Assembly (NCBI GenBank): GCA_944388175.1
Contig: CALXHR010000003.1
Span: forward strand, 62,001-126,000
Direction: 5' to 3'
From: an uncultured Gemmiger sp.
Lineage (GTDB): Bacteria; Bacillota; Clostridia; Oscillospirales; Ruminococcaceae
Length of the DNA: 64,000 nt
Both the position numbers and the translations under genes were made by a program. A model generated the notes under the pieces. That model ran no database searches. It was given only the letters and a program-made list of their open reading frames with translations, and was not told the DNA's origin. This document shows positions 24,949-33,675 of the stretch, one piece after another. Within the stretch, counting starts at the first letter, position 1; each line of letters starts with the position of its first letter.

Positions 24949-26991
24949 CTAATTCATCGCCCCGGCGGTGGCAAACAGGCGTTCGACCTCGTCGGACAGC
25001 GCTTTGTGCGCCGGGTCGGCCAGGTTGGGGTCCTGCGCCAGCAGGGCTTTGGCTTCGTCCTGCGCGACGCGCAGCGTGCGGGTGTCCTGCACAAGGTCGG
25101 CCACCCGCAGCGTGGGCAGGCCGTGCTGCGCCTGGCCGAAGAAATCGCCGGGGCCGCGCGTTTCGAGGTCGTATTTGGCCACGGCGAAGCCGTCGGCCGT
25201 GCGGCACAGAAAGCGCAGGCGCTCTCGCACCGCATCGTTGCCGTTGTCCGAGATCAGGATACAGCAGGAATCCGCCGCGCCGCGCCCCACGCGGCCGCGC
25301 AGCTGGTGCAGCGCCGAAAGGCCGAAGCGCTCGGCGTTCTCGATGACCATGACGGTGGCGTTGGGCACGTCGACGCCGACCTCGATGACGGTGGTGGAGA
25401 CCAGCACGTCCAACTCCCCCGCCTTGAACTGCTGCATGACGGCGTCTTTTTCCTTAGGTTTCATCTTGCCGTGCAACAGGCCGATGCGCCGGTGCGGCAG
25501 CAGCGGGCAGACGGTCTCGGCATAATATTGCTTGACAGCCTGCATGCCGGCGTCGAGCTCGTTTTCCTCAATGGCCGGGCAGACGATGTAGACCTGGTGC
25601 CCGGCAGCGATCTGTTTGTCGAGGAAGCCGTACATATCGCGCCGCTTTTGGCCGGTGATGAACCAGGTCTTGACCGGTTTGCGGCCGGGCGGCAGCTCGT
25701 CCAACACCGAGATATCGAGGTCACCGTACAGCAGCAGCCCCAGCGTGCGCGGGATGGGCGTGGCGCTCATGACCAGCAGGTGCGGGCTTTGCGCCTTGCC
25801 GGCCAGCAGCCCGCGCTGGCGCACGCCGAACCGGTGCTGCTCATCGACGATGGCCAGGCCGAGGTTTTTGAACACGAGACTGTCGGTGAGCACGGCGTGG
25901 GTGCCGACGACCAGCCCGGCGCGGCCGTCGGCGATGGCGCCGAGGGCGATGCGCTTTTCGCTGGCTTTCATGCCGCCGACAAGCAGCGTGACGTTGATGC
26001 CGAACGGTTCCAGCCGGTCGGCCAGCGTGGCCGCATGCTGGCGGGCCAAAATTTCGGTGGGGGCCAGCATGGCGCTCTGCCAGCCGTTTTGCGCGGCAAA
26101 CCAGATGGCGGCGGCCGCCACCAGCGTCTTGCCGCTGCCGACGTCGCCCTGCAGCAGGCGGTTCATCGGCGCGGCGGCGCACAGGTCCTGGGTGATCTCC
26201 TCGGTGGCGCGGCGCTGCGCCCCGGTGGGCGCGTAGGACAAGCTGCGCCAGAACGGCCCCAGGTCCAGCGGGCGCATCGGCGCGCTGGTGGCGCGGCGGC
26301 CGTGGCTGCGCAGCAAAAAGATGCCGATCTGCAGCAGGTACAGTTCCTCAAAGATCAGGCGGCGGCGGGCGGCGGCCAGGTCGGCGGCGTCGCGCGGGGC
26401 ATGCATGGCGCGCACAGCCTGCGCCTTGCCCGGCATGCGGTAGCGCGTCAGCAGCGCGGGGGGCAGCGGGTCGGGCAGTTCGTCCACATAGGCCAGCGCC
26501 GCCTGCGCGCAGTTGGCGTGGCGGACCGCGGGCAGGCCCTCGGTGCCCGGGTAGACCGGCACAAAGGGGCTGGCGGCCACCTGGGCCTCGGTGCGCACCA
26601 GCGGGTGCAGCAGTTCGCGGTGGGTCAGCGCGCCGCCGATGCGCCCCTCAAAAAAGTAGCTTTGGCCGACGACGAGTTTTTCGGCCGCGTAGGCCGCATT
26701 GAACCACGAGAGCGCCAGCACGCCGGAATCGTCGGCCGCCAGCACGCGGTGCAGCAGCCGCCCGCCCTTGATGCGGCGGGGCGGTTCCTTTTGCAGCACC
26801 GTCGCCCTGACGCAGCAGTCGGCGTCATAGGGGGCTTCGGCAATGGCGTAGGGCTGCGTATAGTCGATGTATTTGCGCGGGTAGCACAGCAGCAGGTCCC
26901 GCACGGTAACGATGCCGAGTTTTGCAAACTTTTTGGCAAACGCCGGGCCGACGCCCTTGAGGTATTGGACCGGACTGTCTAGGGTGGGCAT
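24949..26991 (-). CDS. recG: ATP-dependent DNA helicase RecG
   Basis: Branch-migrating helicase that remodels stalled forks and Holliday junctions, 680 residues. It has the N-terminal wedge/OB domain (KGVGPAFAKKFAKLGI, then a beta barrel), Walker A LLQGDVGSGKTLVA near 280, the DEQH box IVDEQHRFGVRQR, motif III MSATPIPRTLGLLLYGDLD and the C-terminal motifs VLVSTTVIEVGVDVPNATVMVIE and QLRGRVGRG. AAGGAGG precedes the ATG. fakA and asp23 lie upstream, the same neighbourhood as yloU-yloV...recG in Bacillus. Confidence 0.96.
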   Translation of the reverse strand: MPTLDSPVQYLKGVGPAFAKKFAKLGIVTVRDLLLCYPRKYIDYTQPYAIAEAPYDADCCVRATVLQKEPPRRIKGGRLLHRVLAADDSGVLALSWFNAAYAAEKLVVGQSYFFEGRIGGALTHRELLHPLVRTEAQVAASPFVPVYPGTEGLPAVRHANCAQAALAYVDELPDPLPPALLTRYRMPGKAQAVRAMHAPRDAADLAAARRRLIFEELYLLQIGIFLLRSHGRRATSAPMRPLDLGPFWRSLSYAPTGAQRRATEEITQDLCAAAPMNRLLQGDVGSGKTLVAAAAIWFAAQNGWQSAMLAPTEILARQHAATLADRLEPFGINVTLLVGGMKASEKRIALGAIADGRAGLVVGTHAVLTDSLVFKNLGLAIVDEQHRFGVRQRGLLAGKAQSPHLLVMSATPIPRTLGLLLYGDLDISVLDELPPGRKPVKTWFITGQKRRDMYGFLDKQIAAGHQVYIVCPAIEENELDAGMQAVKQYYAETVCPLLPHRRIGLLHGKMKPKEKDAVMQQFKAGELDVLVSTTVIEVGVDVPNATVMVIENAERFGLSALHQLRGRVGRGAADSCCILISDNGNDAVRERLRFLCRTADGFAVAKYDLETRGPGDFFGQAQHGLPTLRVADLVQDTRTLRVAQDEAKALLAQDPNLADPAHKALSDEVERLFATAGAMN

Positions 26992-27062
26992 TGCGGGACC
27001 TCCTTTCTGTGCTTTTTGTGTGGGGCGGCAGCGCCCCTGCGGCTGCCTGCGCCCCGGGATGC

Positions 27063-27115
27063 AAAAAGGACGAACCGGCTGCAAGCCGCGGGCGGCCGTG
27101 GAGCCTGATTCGTCC
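27063..27115 (-). terminator. terminator after fakA
   Basis: On the minus strand GGACGAA (plus 27109-27115) pairs with TTCGTCC (plus 27068-27074), enclosing a second small stem, and is followed by five T residues (plus A run 27063-27067). It separates fakA from recG. Confidence 0.75.
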
Positions 27116-27144
27116 TGTTGGGTGCTTTTGGGGTCTGCCGGAGG

Positions 27145-28830
27145 TTACTCGACCGAGATCATGTAGTAGTACACCGGCTGGCCGCCGCTGATGTGGCTGA
27201 CCTCGATGTTGCCGCCGCACTTGGCGCGGACCATCTCGGTGGTATGCTCGGCTTCCTCCTCGCTGACGTCGCAGCCGGAGATGACCGTGATGAACTGGGT
27301 GTCCTTTTTGCGCATTGAGCGCGCCAGGCGGTAGGTGGCCTTGACGATGTCGGTGCCGGTGGCGACGATCTTGCCGTTTTCCAGCGCCATGATCTCGCCC
27401 TTCTTGATGGGCTTGCCGTCGAACTCACTGTCGCGCGCGGCGTAGGTCACCAGACCGGTGCTGACGCGATCGGCGGCCTGCATCATGGTGACGGCGTTGT
27501 CGTCGGGCTTGGCGTCGGGGTCAAAGTTCAGCATCGCGGTCATGCCCTGGGGCACGGTGCGGGTGGGCAGCACGATGACCTTGCGGTCGGCCAGCTTCTG
27601 CGCCTGCTCGGCCGCCATGATGATGTTCTTGTTGTTGGGCAGCACCAGCACGGTCTTGGCCGGCACGCTCTGGATCGCAGCCAGAATGTCCTCGGTCGAG
27701 GGATTCATCGTCTGGCCGCCGCTGACGACGGCGTCGACGCCGAGGTCGGCAAAGACGCTCTTGAGCCCCTCGCCGGCCGCGACGGCCACAAAGCCGTACG
27801 CACGCTCGGGGTCGACGGCGGCGTAGGTGAACTCGCTCTCCTTCTGTTCCTCGGCGCGGGCCTGTTTTTCCAGCCCTTTGCCCTGGGCCTGGCGGGCCAG
27901 GAACTGCTCGTGCATGTTCTCGATCTTGAAGTCGGTCAGGTAGCCGTACTTGATGGCCTCCGACAGCATCATACCGGGGTCGGAGGTGTGCACATGGCAG
28001 TTGGCGACGTCGTCGTCCTCAATGACGACGACGGAATCGCCGTTGGACTCAAGGAACGCGCGCAGGCGGGTGACGCTGGCGCCCTCGTTTTTATGCAGCA
28101 AAAACTGCGTGCAGTAGCCGTTTTTGATGTCCTCGACCTTCATCAGGTCGTCGGCGAACACGCCCTTGCCGGCCGCATCGCTGGACACTTTGGGCTTGGC
28201 GGCGACCTCGGCGCTTGCGACGATCTCGCCGCCGTCGAACACCTGTTTCATGCCCTCAAACACGACCATGATGCCCTGGCCGCCGGCGTCCACGACGCCC
28301 GCTTTTTTGAGCACGGGCAGCAGGTTGGGGGTATCCTCCAGCGCGGCCTGGCCGGCTTCCATCATGGCGGCCCACAGCGCGGCGGGTTCCAGGTCGGTGC
28401 AGGCGGCGGCTTTTTCCGCCGCCAGGCGGGTGACCGTGAGGATGGTGCCCTCGGTGGGTTTCATGACGGCCTTGTAGGCGGCGTCAACACCCATCTGCAG
28501 CGCGTTGGCCAGATCGGCCGCGCCGGCTTCGGTCTTGTCTTTGAGCGCTTTGGAGAAGCCGCGGAACAGCAGGCTGGTGATCACGCCGGAGTTGCCGCGC
28601 GCGCCGCGCAGCATCGCCGAAGCCGCCGTCTTGCTGGCTTCGGCCACCGTGCAGGTGTCGGGCAGGGCTTCCAGCTCGCGGATGGCCGCGCCGACCGTCA
28701 TGCTCATGTTGGTACCGGTATCGCCGTCCGGCACGGGGAAAACGTTCAGCTCATCCACGCGGGTGCGCTGGTTGGCAATGTTGTTGGCGCCGGAAAGGAT
28801 GGCGTCACGCAGGATCTGGCCAGTAATCAT
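27145..28830 (-). CDS. fakA: fatty acid kinase catalytic subunit (DAK/DhaL-type, YloV)
   Basis: Phosphorylates fatty acids held by a FakB (DegV-type) carrier, feeding exogenous acids into phospholipid synthesis. The N-terminal DhaL-type kinase domain (about 1-200) has the nucleotide/Mg motif NVFPVPDGDTGTNMSMT and RGARGNSGVITSLLFRGFSKAL; the middle and C-terminal halves match the DegV-like FakA extension, with VVSGGQTMNPSTEDILAAI near 370. Length 561 is normal. It starts 20 bases after asp23. No fakB lies in this window. Confidence 0.93.
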   Translation of the reverse strand: MITGQILRDAILSGANNIANQRTRVDELNVFPVPDGDTGTNMSMTVGAAIRELEALPDTCTVAEASKTAASAMLRGARGNSGVITSLLFRGFSKALKDKTEAGAADLANALQMGVDAAYKAVMKPTEGTILTVTRLAAEKAAACTDLEPAALWAAMMEAGQAALEDTPNLLPVLKKAGVVDAGGQGIMVVFEGMKQVFDGGEIVASAEVAAKPKVSSDAAGKGVFADDLMKVEDIKNGYCTQFLLHKNEGASVTRLRAFLESNGDSVVVIEDDDVANCHVHTSDPGMMLSEAIKYGYLTDFKIENMHEQFLARQAQGKGLEKQARAEEQKESEFTYAAVDPERAYGFVAVAAGEGLKSVFADLGVDAVVSGGQTMNPSTEDILAAIQSVPAKTVLVLPNNKNIIMAAEQAQKLADRKVIVLPTRTVPQGMTAMLNFDPDAKPDDNAVTMMQAADRVSTGLVTYAARDSEFDGKPIKKGEIMALENGKIVATGTDIVKATYRLARSMRKKDTQFITVISGCDVSEEEAEHTTEMVRAKCGGNIEVSHISGGQPVYYYMISVE

Positions 28831-28850
28831 CGTCTGTTACACCTCATGTC

Positions 28851-29204
28851 TTAGTCTGCCAAAATATCGTCCACATACACGTCGATGCGCGCGACGCGCA
28901 GGCCGGTCGCATGTTCGACTTCGTCCTTGACGCGGTGGGTGATGCTTTGCGAGATGGATGCGATATTGAGCCCATACCCCACTTTGATATGCAGCGCAAT
29001 GACCAGACGGCCGCCTTCCTGGGTGACGGTAACGCCCTTGGGCGGCAGGCTGCCGGTGCGCAGTGCGTTGGATACGATGTTCTCCGTCGGGTTCTGGCCC
29101 ATGGCGGCGATCCCGTAGCACTGCTTGGCGGCCTGTTCCACCAGACCGGAAAAATAGTCGTTGGTCAAAGAGATATGTCCGTAAGGATTCACCTTGGTGA
29201 TCAT
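28851..29204 (-). CDS. Asp23/Gls24 family envelope stress protein (YloU-like)
   Basis: A 117-residue soluble protein of the Asp23 family, which gathers at the membrane and is linked to envelope stress. It shows NPYGHISLTNDYFSGLVEQAAKQCYGIAAMG and the late block HRVKDEVEHATGLRVARIDVYVDDI. It is the classic neighbour of FakA in Firmicutes, so the pair probably share a transcript. A minus-strand TATAAT at plus 29239-29244 is a likely -10; the -35 (TGTTCA) is weak. Confidence 0.9.
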   Translation of the reverse strand: MITKVNPYGHISLTNDYFSGLVEQAAKQCYGIAAMGQNPTENIVSNALRTGSLPPKGVTVTQEGGRLVIALHIKVGYGLNIASISQSITHRVKDEVEHATGLRVARIDVYVDDILAD

Positions 29205-29379
29205 CTGCGATCCTCCTTTGCTGGGCTTACTTAAAGGTATTATACACCTTTTGCACCCGTTTGAACAGTCTCTTTTGCTAAAAAAACTTGCGTTGTTTTT
29301 TTACATTCCATTCACAAACTTTGGGGCCGAAATGTATATACTGTTTATAACAACATCACCAAAAGGAGCCGTTGTTTGT

Positions 29380-29847
29380 ATGAACTTATTGTTCTTTTTG
29401 ACCCCTAAACAGGATGTTTTATACATTTGCGAGGACTTTACCCTGCGCCAGACGCTGGAAAAATGGTCCAACCAGCGCTACGCCACCATTCCCGTGCTGA
29501 AACGCAACGGCGAGTATGTGGGCACCATCACCGAGGGCGACATTTTGTGGGGCATGAAAACGCTGCACGGCCTGGACCTGGAAGCCAGCGAGGACGTGCC
29601 CATTGCCAGTTTCCCGCGGCGGCGCGACTACAAGGCCGTGACGGTGACCACCGACATGCGCACGCTGGTGGCGGCGGCTGTGGACCAGAACTTTGTGCCG
29701 GTGGTGGACGACCGCAACGTGTTTATCGGCATTGTACCGCGTACCGCCATCATCAAATACATGCTGCGGCGCATGGACGCCAACAGCGAGACGACACAGA
29801 TTTCCACCCGCGCAATCCAACAACGGCTGGCGCAAAACGACGCCTGA
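29380..29847 (+). CDS. CBS-pair domain protein
   Basis: A 155-residue protein made almost wholly of two CBS motifs, which together bind adenosyl ligands such as AMP or ATP. CBS1 covers about 10-60 (FTLRQTLEKWSNQRYATIPVLKRNGEYVGTITEGDIL) and CBS2 about 75-135 (MRTLVAAAVDQNFVPVVDDRNVFIGIVPRTAIIKYM). No catalytic or DNA-binding domain is attached, so it is probably a sensor partner of another protein. AAAGGAG precedes the ATG. TATACT at 29337-29342 is a -10 candidate. It converges on rplL. Confidence 0.85.
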   Translation: MNLLFFLTPKQDVLYICEDFTLRQTLEKWSNQRYATIPVLKRNGEYVGTITEGDILWGMKTLHGLDLEASEDVPIASFPRRRDYKAVTVTTDMRTLVAAAVDQNFVPVVDDRNVFIGIVPRTAIIKYMLRRMDANSETTQISTRAIQQRLAQNDA

Positions 29848-29872
29848 CCTGCGGGACCGCGTTGGCAGCAGG

Positions 29873-29914
29873 AACGCCCCTGCCCTGGTATTTTGCACCG
29901 GGGCGGGGGCGTTT
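29873..29914 (+). terminator. terminator after the CBS protein gene
   Basis: AACGCCCCTGCCCTGG (29873-29888) pairs with CCGGGGCGGGGGCGTT (29899-29912... ) with G-T pairs, then a T run. It faces the rplL terminator a few bases further on. Confidence 0.8.
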
Positions 29915-29939
29915 TGCGCGCTTTGGGCGCACGCAGAAA

Positions 29940-29973
29940 CCGCCCGCCGCGGGGCGAACCCTGCGGCGGGCGG
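29940..29973 (-). terminator. probable terminator after rplL
   Basis: An 11-bp perfect stem (plus CCGCCCGCCGC 29940-29950 with GCGGCGGGCGG 29963-29973) lies 24 bases after the rplL stop. On the minus strand it is followed only by GTTTC, so the T run is weak. Confidence 0.65.
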
Positions 29974-29997
29974 CAGTTTGTGGAACGTAAGGGAAAC

Positions 29998-30375
29998 TTA
30001 CTTCAGCTCGACCTTGGCGCCCAGCTCTTCCAGCTTCTTCTGGATGTCCTCGGCGTCGGCCTTGGAAGCCTGCTCCTTCAGCTTGGCGTTCGGGGTCTCG
30101 ACCAGCTTCTTGGCCTCCATCAGGGAGACACCGGTCAGCTCCTTGACGGTCTTGATGACCTGCATCTTGGAAGCGCCGACATCGGCCAGGATGACGTCAA
30201 ACTCGGTCTTCTCTTCCTCGGCGGGAGCGGCGGCAGCGCCGGCGGCAGCGGGAGCGGCGGCGGCCACAGCGGAAACGCCGAACTCCTCGCAGATGGTGTC
30301 AACGAGCTCTTTGAGCTCCAGAACGGTCATAGTCTTGACAGACTCGACAATGGCAGTGATCTTCTCAGAAGCCAT
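29998..30375 (-). CDS. rplL: ribosomal protein bL12 (L7/L12)
   Basis: Stalk protein that recruits translation GTPases. The 125 residues show the N-terminal dimer domain ([28 protein letters not shown]), an Ala/Pro/Gly hinge (about 37-55) and the globular domain [38 protein letters not shown] 30375 follows GGAGGT. It forms one transcript with rplJ, and a hairpin follows it; rpoB is not next. Confidence 0.97.
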   Translation of the reverse strand: MASEKITAIVESVKTMTVLELKELVDTICEEFGVSAVAAAAPAAAGAAAAPAEEEKTEFDVILADVGASKMQVIKTVKELTGVSLMEAKKLVETPNAKLKEQASKADAEDIQKKLEELGAKVELK

Positions 30376-30466
30376 GATAGTTACCTCCATTACAGTATGT
30401 TTTTGGGTTTAGGCGGCGCATTGTTTCGGGCGCTGCGCCGGGGCGCTCAGGCAGCAAAAGCTGCGA

Positions 30467-30979
30467 TCAGGCAGCGGCCTCGTCCTGCTTGTCGACGACA
30501 GCCTGCAGGGCCACAGCCAGACCACCGACGATCCCGTTGAGGGAACCGGCCAGCATGGAAAGCAGGCCTTCGCGGTTGGGCATGGTGGACAGGCTCTTGA
30601 CGCCGGCGGCGTCGAGGACCTGGCCGTCGCAGAAGCCGCCCTTGACGACGAAGCGCTTGGACTTGTCGGCGTCGGCAAACTTGCACAGGATGCGCGCCGC
30701 AGCAGCCGGGTCCTCCGCGGACAGGGCAATGGCGGTGTCACCCTTGAAGCAGTCGGCCAAACCCTCGTACTGGGTGCCTTTGACGGCCAGGCGCAGCATG
30801 GTGTTCTTGACGACCATGTAGTGCACGCCGGCCTCACGCAGCTCCTTACGCAGCTTGGTGTCGTCGGCCACGCTGATGCCGTTGTACGCGACGACGACGC
30901 CAGCCAGAGAAGAAGCGATCTCCTCGTTCAGGGCCTTGACAAGGGCCTTCTTGGATTCCAGAATCTTTGCACTGGGCAT
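30467..30979 (-). CDS. rplJ: ribosomal protein uL10
   Basis: Stalk base that anchors the L7/L12 dimers on 23S rRNA and, with L12, represses its own mRNA. The 170 residues include VVAYNGISVADDTKLRKELREAGVHYMVVKNTMLRLAV and a helical C-terminal tail that carries the L12 sites. ATG 30979 follows GAGGTG. Upstream is a typical L10 leader. Confidence 0.96.
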   Translation of the reverse strand: MPSAKILESKKALVKALNEEIASSLAGVVVAYNGISVADDTKLRKELREAGVHYMVVKNTMLRLAVKGTQYEGLADCFKGDTAIALSAEDPAAAARILCKFADADKSKRFVVKGGFCDGQVLDAAGVKSLSTMPNREGLLSMLAGSLNGIVGGLAVALQAVVDKQDEAAA

Positions 30980-31019
30980 GTTACATTTCACCTCGTTCCA
31001 CTTACAGTTTGGTAACGGT

Positions 31020-31160
31020 AAGCGGCTTTTCGCGTATAGGAAAAGCCCCTTCCCCGTTGCCGGGAAAAGGGCTTGAAAGCAGAGCAGTCAAACGCACGTT
31101 TCTCGGCAGGCCGGGTCACCCCGTTATGCCTTGCGGCACCTGCTGTCTTAAAAACAGCTT
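31020..31160 (-). ncRNA. ribosomal protein L10 leader with attenuator
   Basis: The transcript that starts near 31158 carries ACAGCAGGTGCC followed later by CCTGCCGAGAAACG, the paired arms with kink-turn-like bases known from the Firmicutes L10 leader bound by L10-(L12)4. It ends in an attenuator: AAAAGCCCCTTCCCCG (plus 31041-31056) pairs with CGGGAAAAGGGCTT (31061-31074), followed on the minus strand by T-rich sequence. Binding of free L10 would favour termination before rplJ (family knowledge). Confidence 0.8.
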
Positions 31161-31164
31161 ATAC

Positions 31165-31193
31165 AGTATAGCACGCGAACGTGCGTTTGTCAA
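31165..31193 (-). promoter_or_regulatory. internal promoter of rplJ-rplL
   Basis: Minus-strand perfect TTGACA (plus 31188-31193) and TATACT (plus 31165-31170) with a 17-base spacer, just after the rplA stop. The spacer contains the repeat CGCACG/CGTGCG. It makes rplJL independent of the rplKA transcript. Confidence 0.9.
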
Positions 31194-31207
31194 GTGCTTT
31201 TGGGGGT

Positions 31208-31900
<693 letters not shown>

Positions 31901-31918
31901 TGGTCATTCCCCTCCTGT

Positions 31919-32344
31919 TCAACCCTCAACGGTAACGCCCATGCTGCGGGCGGTACCCTTGATCATGCTGACGGCAGCCTCCAGCGAAGCCGCGTTCAGG
32001 TCGGGCATCTTGGTCTTGGCGATCTCTTCGGCCTGGGCCAGCGTGATGGAGCCGACTTTGTTCTTGTTGGGCACGCCGGAAGCGGTCTCGATGCCGGCAG
32101 CCTTCTTGATGAGGACGGGCGCCGGGGGGGTCTTGGTGATGAAGCTGAAGGAGCGGTCGGCGTACACGGTGATGACGACGGGGATAATCATACCCATCTG
32201 GTTCTTGGTGCGCTCGTTAAACTCCTTGGTGAAGGCCATGATGTTGACGCCCTTCTGGCCCAGAGCGGGGCCGACGGGCGGGGCCGGCGTCGCTTTGCCG
32301 GCAGGGATCTGCAGCTTGATGTAGCCAGTGATTTTTTGTGCCAT
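31919..32344 (-). CDS. rplK: ribosomal protein uL11
   Basis: 141 residues, normal length, part of the GTPase-associated centre and thiopeptide site. It shows [33 protein letters not shown] and the C-terminal RNA-binding signature [30 protein letters not shown] 32344 follows GGAGGTG. First gene of the rplK-rplA pair. Confidence 0.97.
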   Translation of the reverse strand: MAQKITGYIKLQIPAGKATPAPPVGPALGQKGVNIMAFTKEFNERTKNQMGMIIPVVITVYADRSFSFITKTPPAPVLIKKAAGIETASGVPNKNKVGSITLAQAEEIAKTKMPDLNAASLEAAVSMIKGTARSMGVTVEG

Positions 32345-32500
32345 GATATTTGCACCTCCAAATTTTGTGGTGAGTTGCGGCCCGCGGCGCGGGCCTCCCA
32401 CGGGCATGCGACGGCCGCACGCCCTATAAAAACCGTACCCCGGGCCAGGGCCCGTTCGCGGCTTTTACCGGAAAATTGCGTTTTGCCCCGAGCGTTTGGC
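32345..32500 (-). promoter_or_regulatory. GC-rich leader between nusG and rplK
   Basis: This 156-base gap has no ORF. On the minus strand it carries GC-rich hairpins, among them GGCCCGC (plus 32379-32385) with GCGGGCC (32389-32395), just before the rplK ribosome binding site. It has no T run, so it is not a terminator. It may hold the L1-binding autoregulatory site known in other bacteria, which is inference. Confidence 0.4.
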
Positions 32501-33040
32501 TCAGAACAGTTTGACCTGATGCAGCTCGAGTTCTGCGGGCAGCTCGCGGCCAAACATCGTGATCTTGACGCGCACCTTGCGCGCCGGGATGTCGATCTCC
32601 TCGACGGTGCCGACGGAACCTTCCATCGGGCCGGCGGTGATCTCCACGGTATCGCCGACTTTGTAGTCGACCTGCAGGTCGGTCTTGGTCTCGACGCCGA
32701 GGTTGGCGACTTCGGCTTCGGTCAGCGGCTCCGGCTTGGACTCGGGGCCGACAAAACCGGTGCAGCCGCGCGTGTTGCGCACAATGTACCAGGTGTTGTC
32801 GTTCATGACCATTTTGACAAAGACATACCCGGGGTAGAGCTTGCGCTGGACTTCTTTTTCGCCGGTCTTGTTGCCGGTTTTGTCCAGCACTTCCTCAACC
32901 ACCGTTTCGGTCGGGACCTTGACATCACAGATCAAATCCTGCAGGCGGCGGTTTTCCACCATCGTCATCAGGTCCTGGGCGACTTTGTTTTCGTAACCGG
33001 AATAGGTATGCACCACATACCAGTTTGCCTGTTCAGCCAT
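32501..33040 (-). CDS. nusG: transcription termination/antitermination protein NusG
   Basis: Binds RNA polymerase and promotes processive elongation. The 179 residues have the NGN domain (WYVVHTYSGYENKVAQDL at the start and YPGYVFVKMVMNDNTWYIVRNTRGCTGFVG) and a C-terminal KOW domain (YKVGDTVEITAGPMEGSVGTVEEID). It lies 25 bases after secE. Confidence 0.97.
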   Translation of the reverse strand: MAEQANWYVVHTYSGYENKVAQDLMTMVENRRLQDLICDVKVPTETVVEEVLDKTGNKTGEKEVQRKLYPGYVFVKMVMNDNTWYIVRNTRGCTGFVGPESKPEPLTEAEVANLGVETKTDLQVDYKVGDTVEITAGPMEGSVGTVEEIDIPARKVRVKITMFGRELPAELELHQVKLF

Positions 33041-33065
33041 GGGTCAATGCCTCCCGCTCAAGCGT

Positions 33066-33338
33066 TCAGGCGCCGACCACTAAGTGGATCGCGCCGCCGA
33101 AGATAAGGTCCAGCACGATGAGGACCACCGCCGCAGCGATGACCACGACAAGCACCGTGATGGTGTTGGTCTTGACATCCTTTTTGCTGGGCCACACGAC
33201 CTTTTTCAGCTCGCTTTTGGTATCTTTGAAATACTTTGCGATGCCTTTGAAAAAGTTCTTGACCTTGCCAAAAAACGAGGTCTTCTTCTTACCGCTTTGA
33301 GCCTGGGCTGCAGGGTTCACAGTCTTTTTGTCAGCCAT
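33066..33338 (-). CDS. secE: preprotein translocase subunit SecE
   Basis: Small subunit of the SecYEG channel. The 90 residues comprise a charged Lys-rich N-terminus, the amphipathic block FFKGIAKYFKDTKSELKKVVWPSKKDVKTNT, and a single membrane helix (about 62-88). Gene order rpmG-secE-nusG is standard and supports the call. Confidence 0.95.
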   Translation of the reverse strand: MADKKTVNPAAQAQSGKKKTSFFGKVKNFFKGIAKYFKDTKSELKKVVWPSKKDVKTNTITVLVVVIAAAVVLIVLDLIFGGAIHLVVGA

Positions 33339-33354
33339 CTCTAAGCTCCTATCC

Positions 33355-33504
33355 TCACTTGGTTTCGCGGTGAAGGGTATGCTTTTTGCAGAAACGGCAA
33401 TACTTCTTCATCTCAAGACGGTCGGGAGAATTTTTCTTGTTCTTCTCCTTGTTGTAGTTGCGCTGCTTGCACTCGGTGCAAGCCAGGGTGATCTTGACAG
33501 TCAT
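33355..33504 (-). CDS. rpmG: ribosomal protein bL33
   Basis: A 49-residue protein of the zinc-binding L33 form: CTEC near the start and CRFC near residue 36 are two CxxC pairs. ATG 33504 follows GGAGGTGCC. First gene of the rpmG-secE-nusG-rplK-rplA transcript. Confidence 0.96.
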   Translation of the reverse strand: MTVKITLACTECKQRNYNKEKNKKNSPDRLEMKKYCRFCKKHTLHRETK

Positions 33505-33565
33505 TTGTTCGGCACCTCCATTATCGGTTAATAAGCCTCCCTCGCGCTTACGGGCTGCCCCGAAA

Positions 33566-33633
33566 AAAGGGCATAAAAAATAAACCCGCAAAAGAGGTGC
33601 TACTATAGTAGCACAACTGCGGGTGCAAGTCAA
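33566..33633 (-). promoter_or_regulatory. promoter of the rpmG operon embedded in a terminator-like hairpin
   Basis: Minus-strand TTGACT (plus 33628-33633) and TACTAT (plus 33605-33610) are 17 bases apart. The -10 is the centre of an 18-base perfect palindrome, GTGCTACTATAGTAGCAC (33597-33614), itself enclosed by CCCGCA (33585-33590) and TGCGGG (33618-33623). After the hairpin, the minus strand runs into a T-rich stretch (TTTATTTTTT). The same bases can thus end the addA transcript and start the rpmG transcript. Confidence 0.75.
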
Positions 33634-33675
33634 GCGGAAAGTGCGGCATTTTGCGCATTTTTTCTGCGCGGGGTT

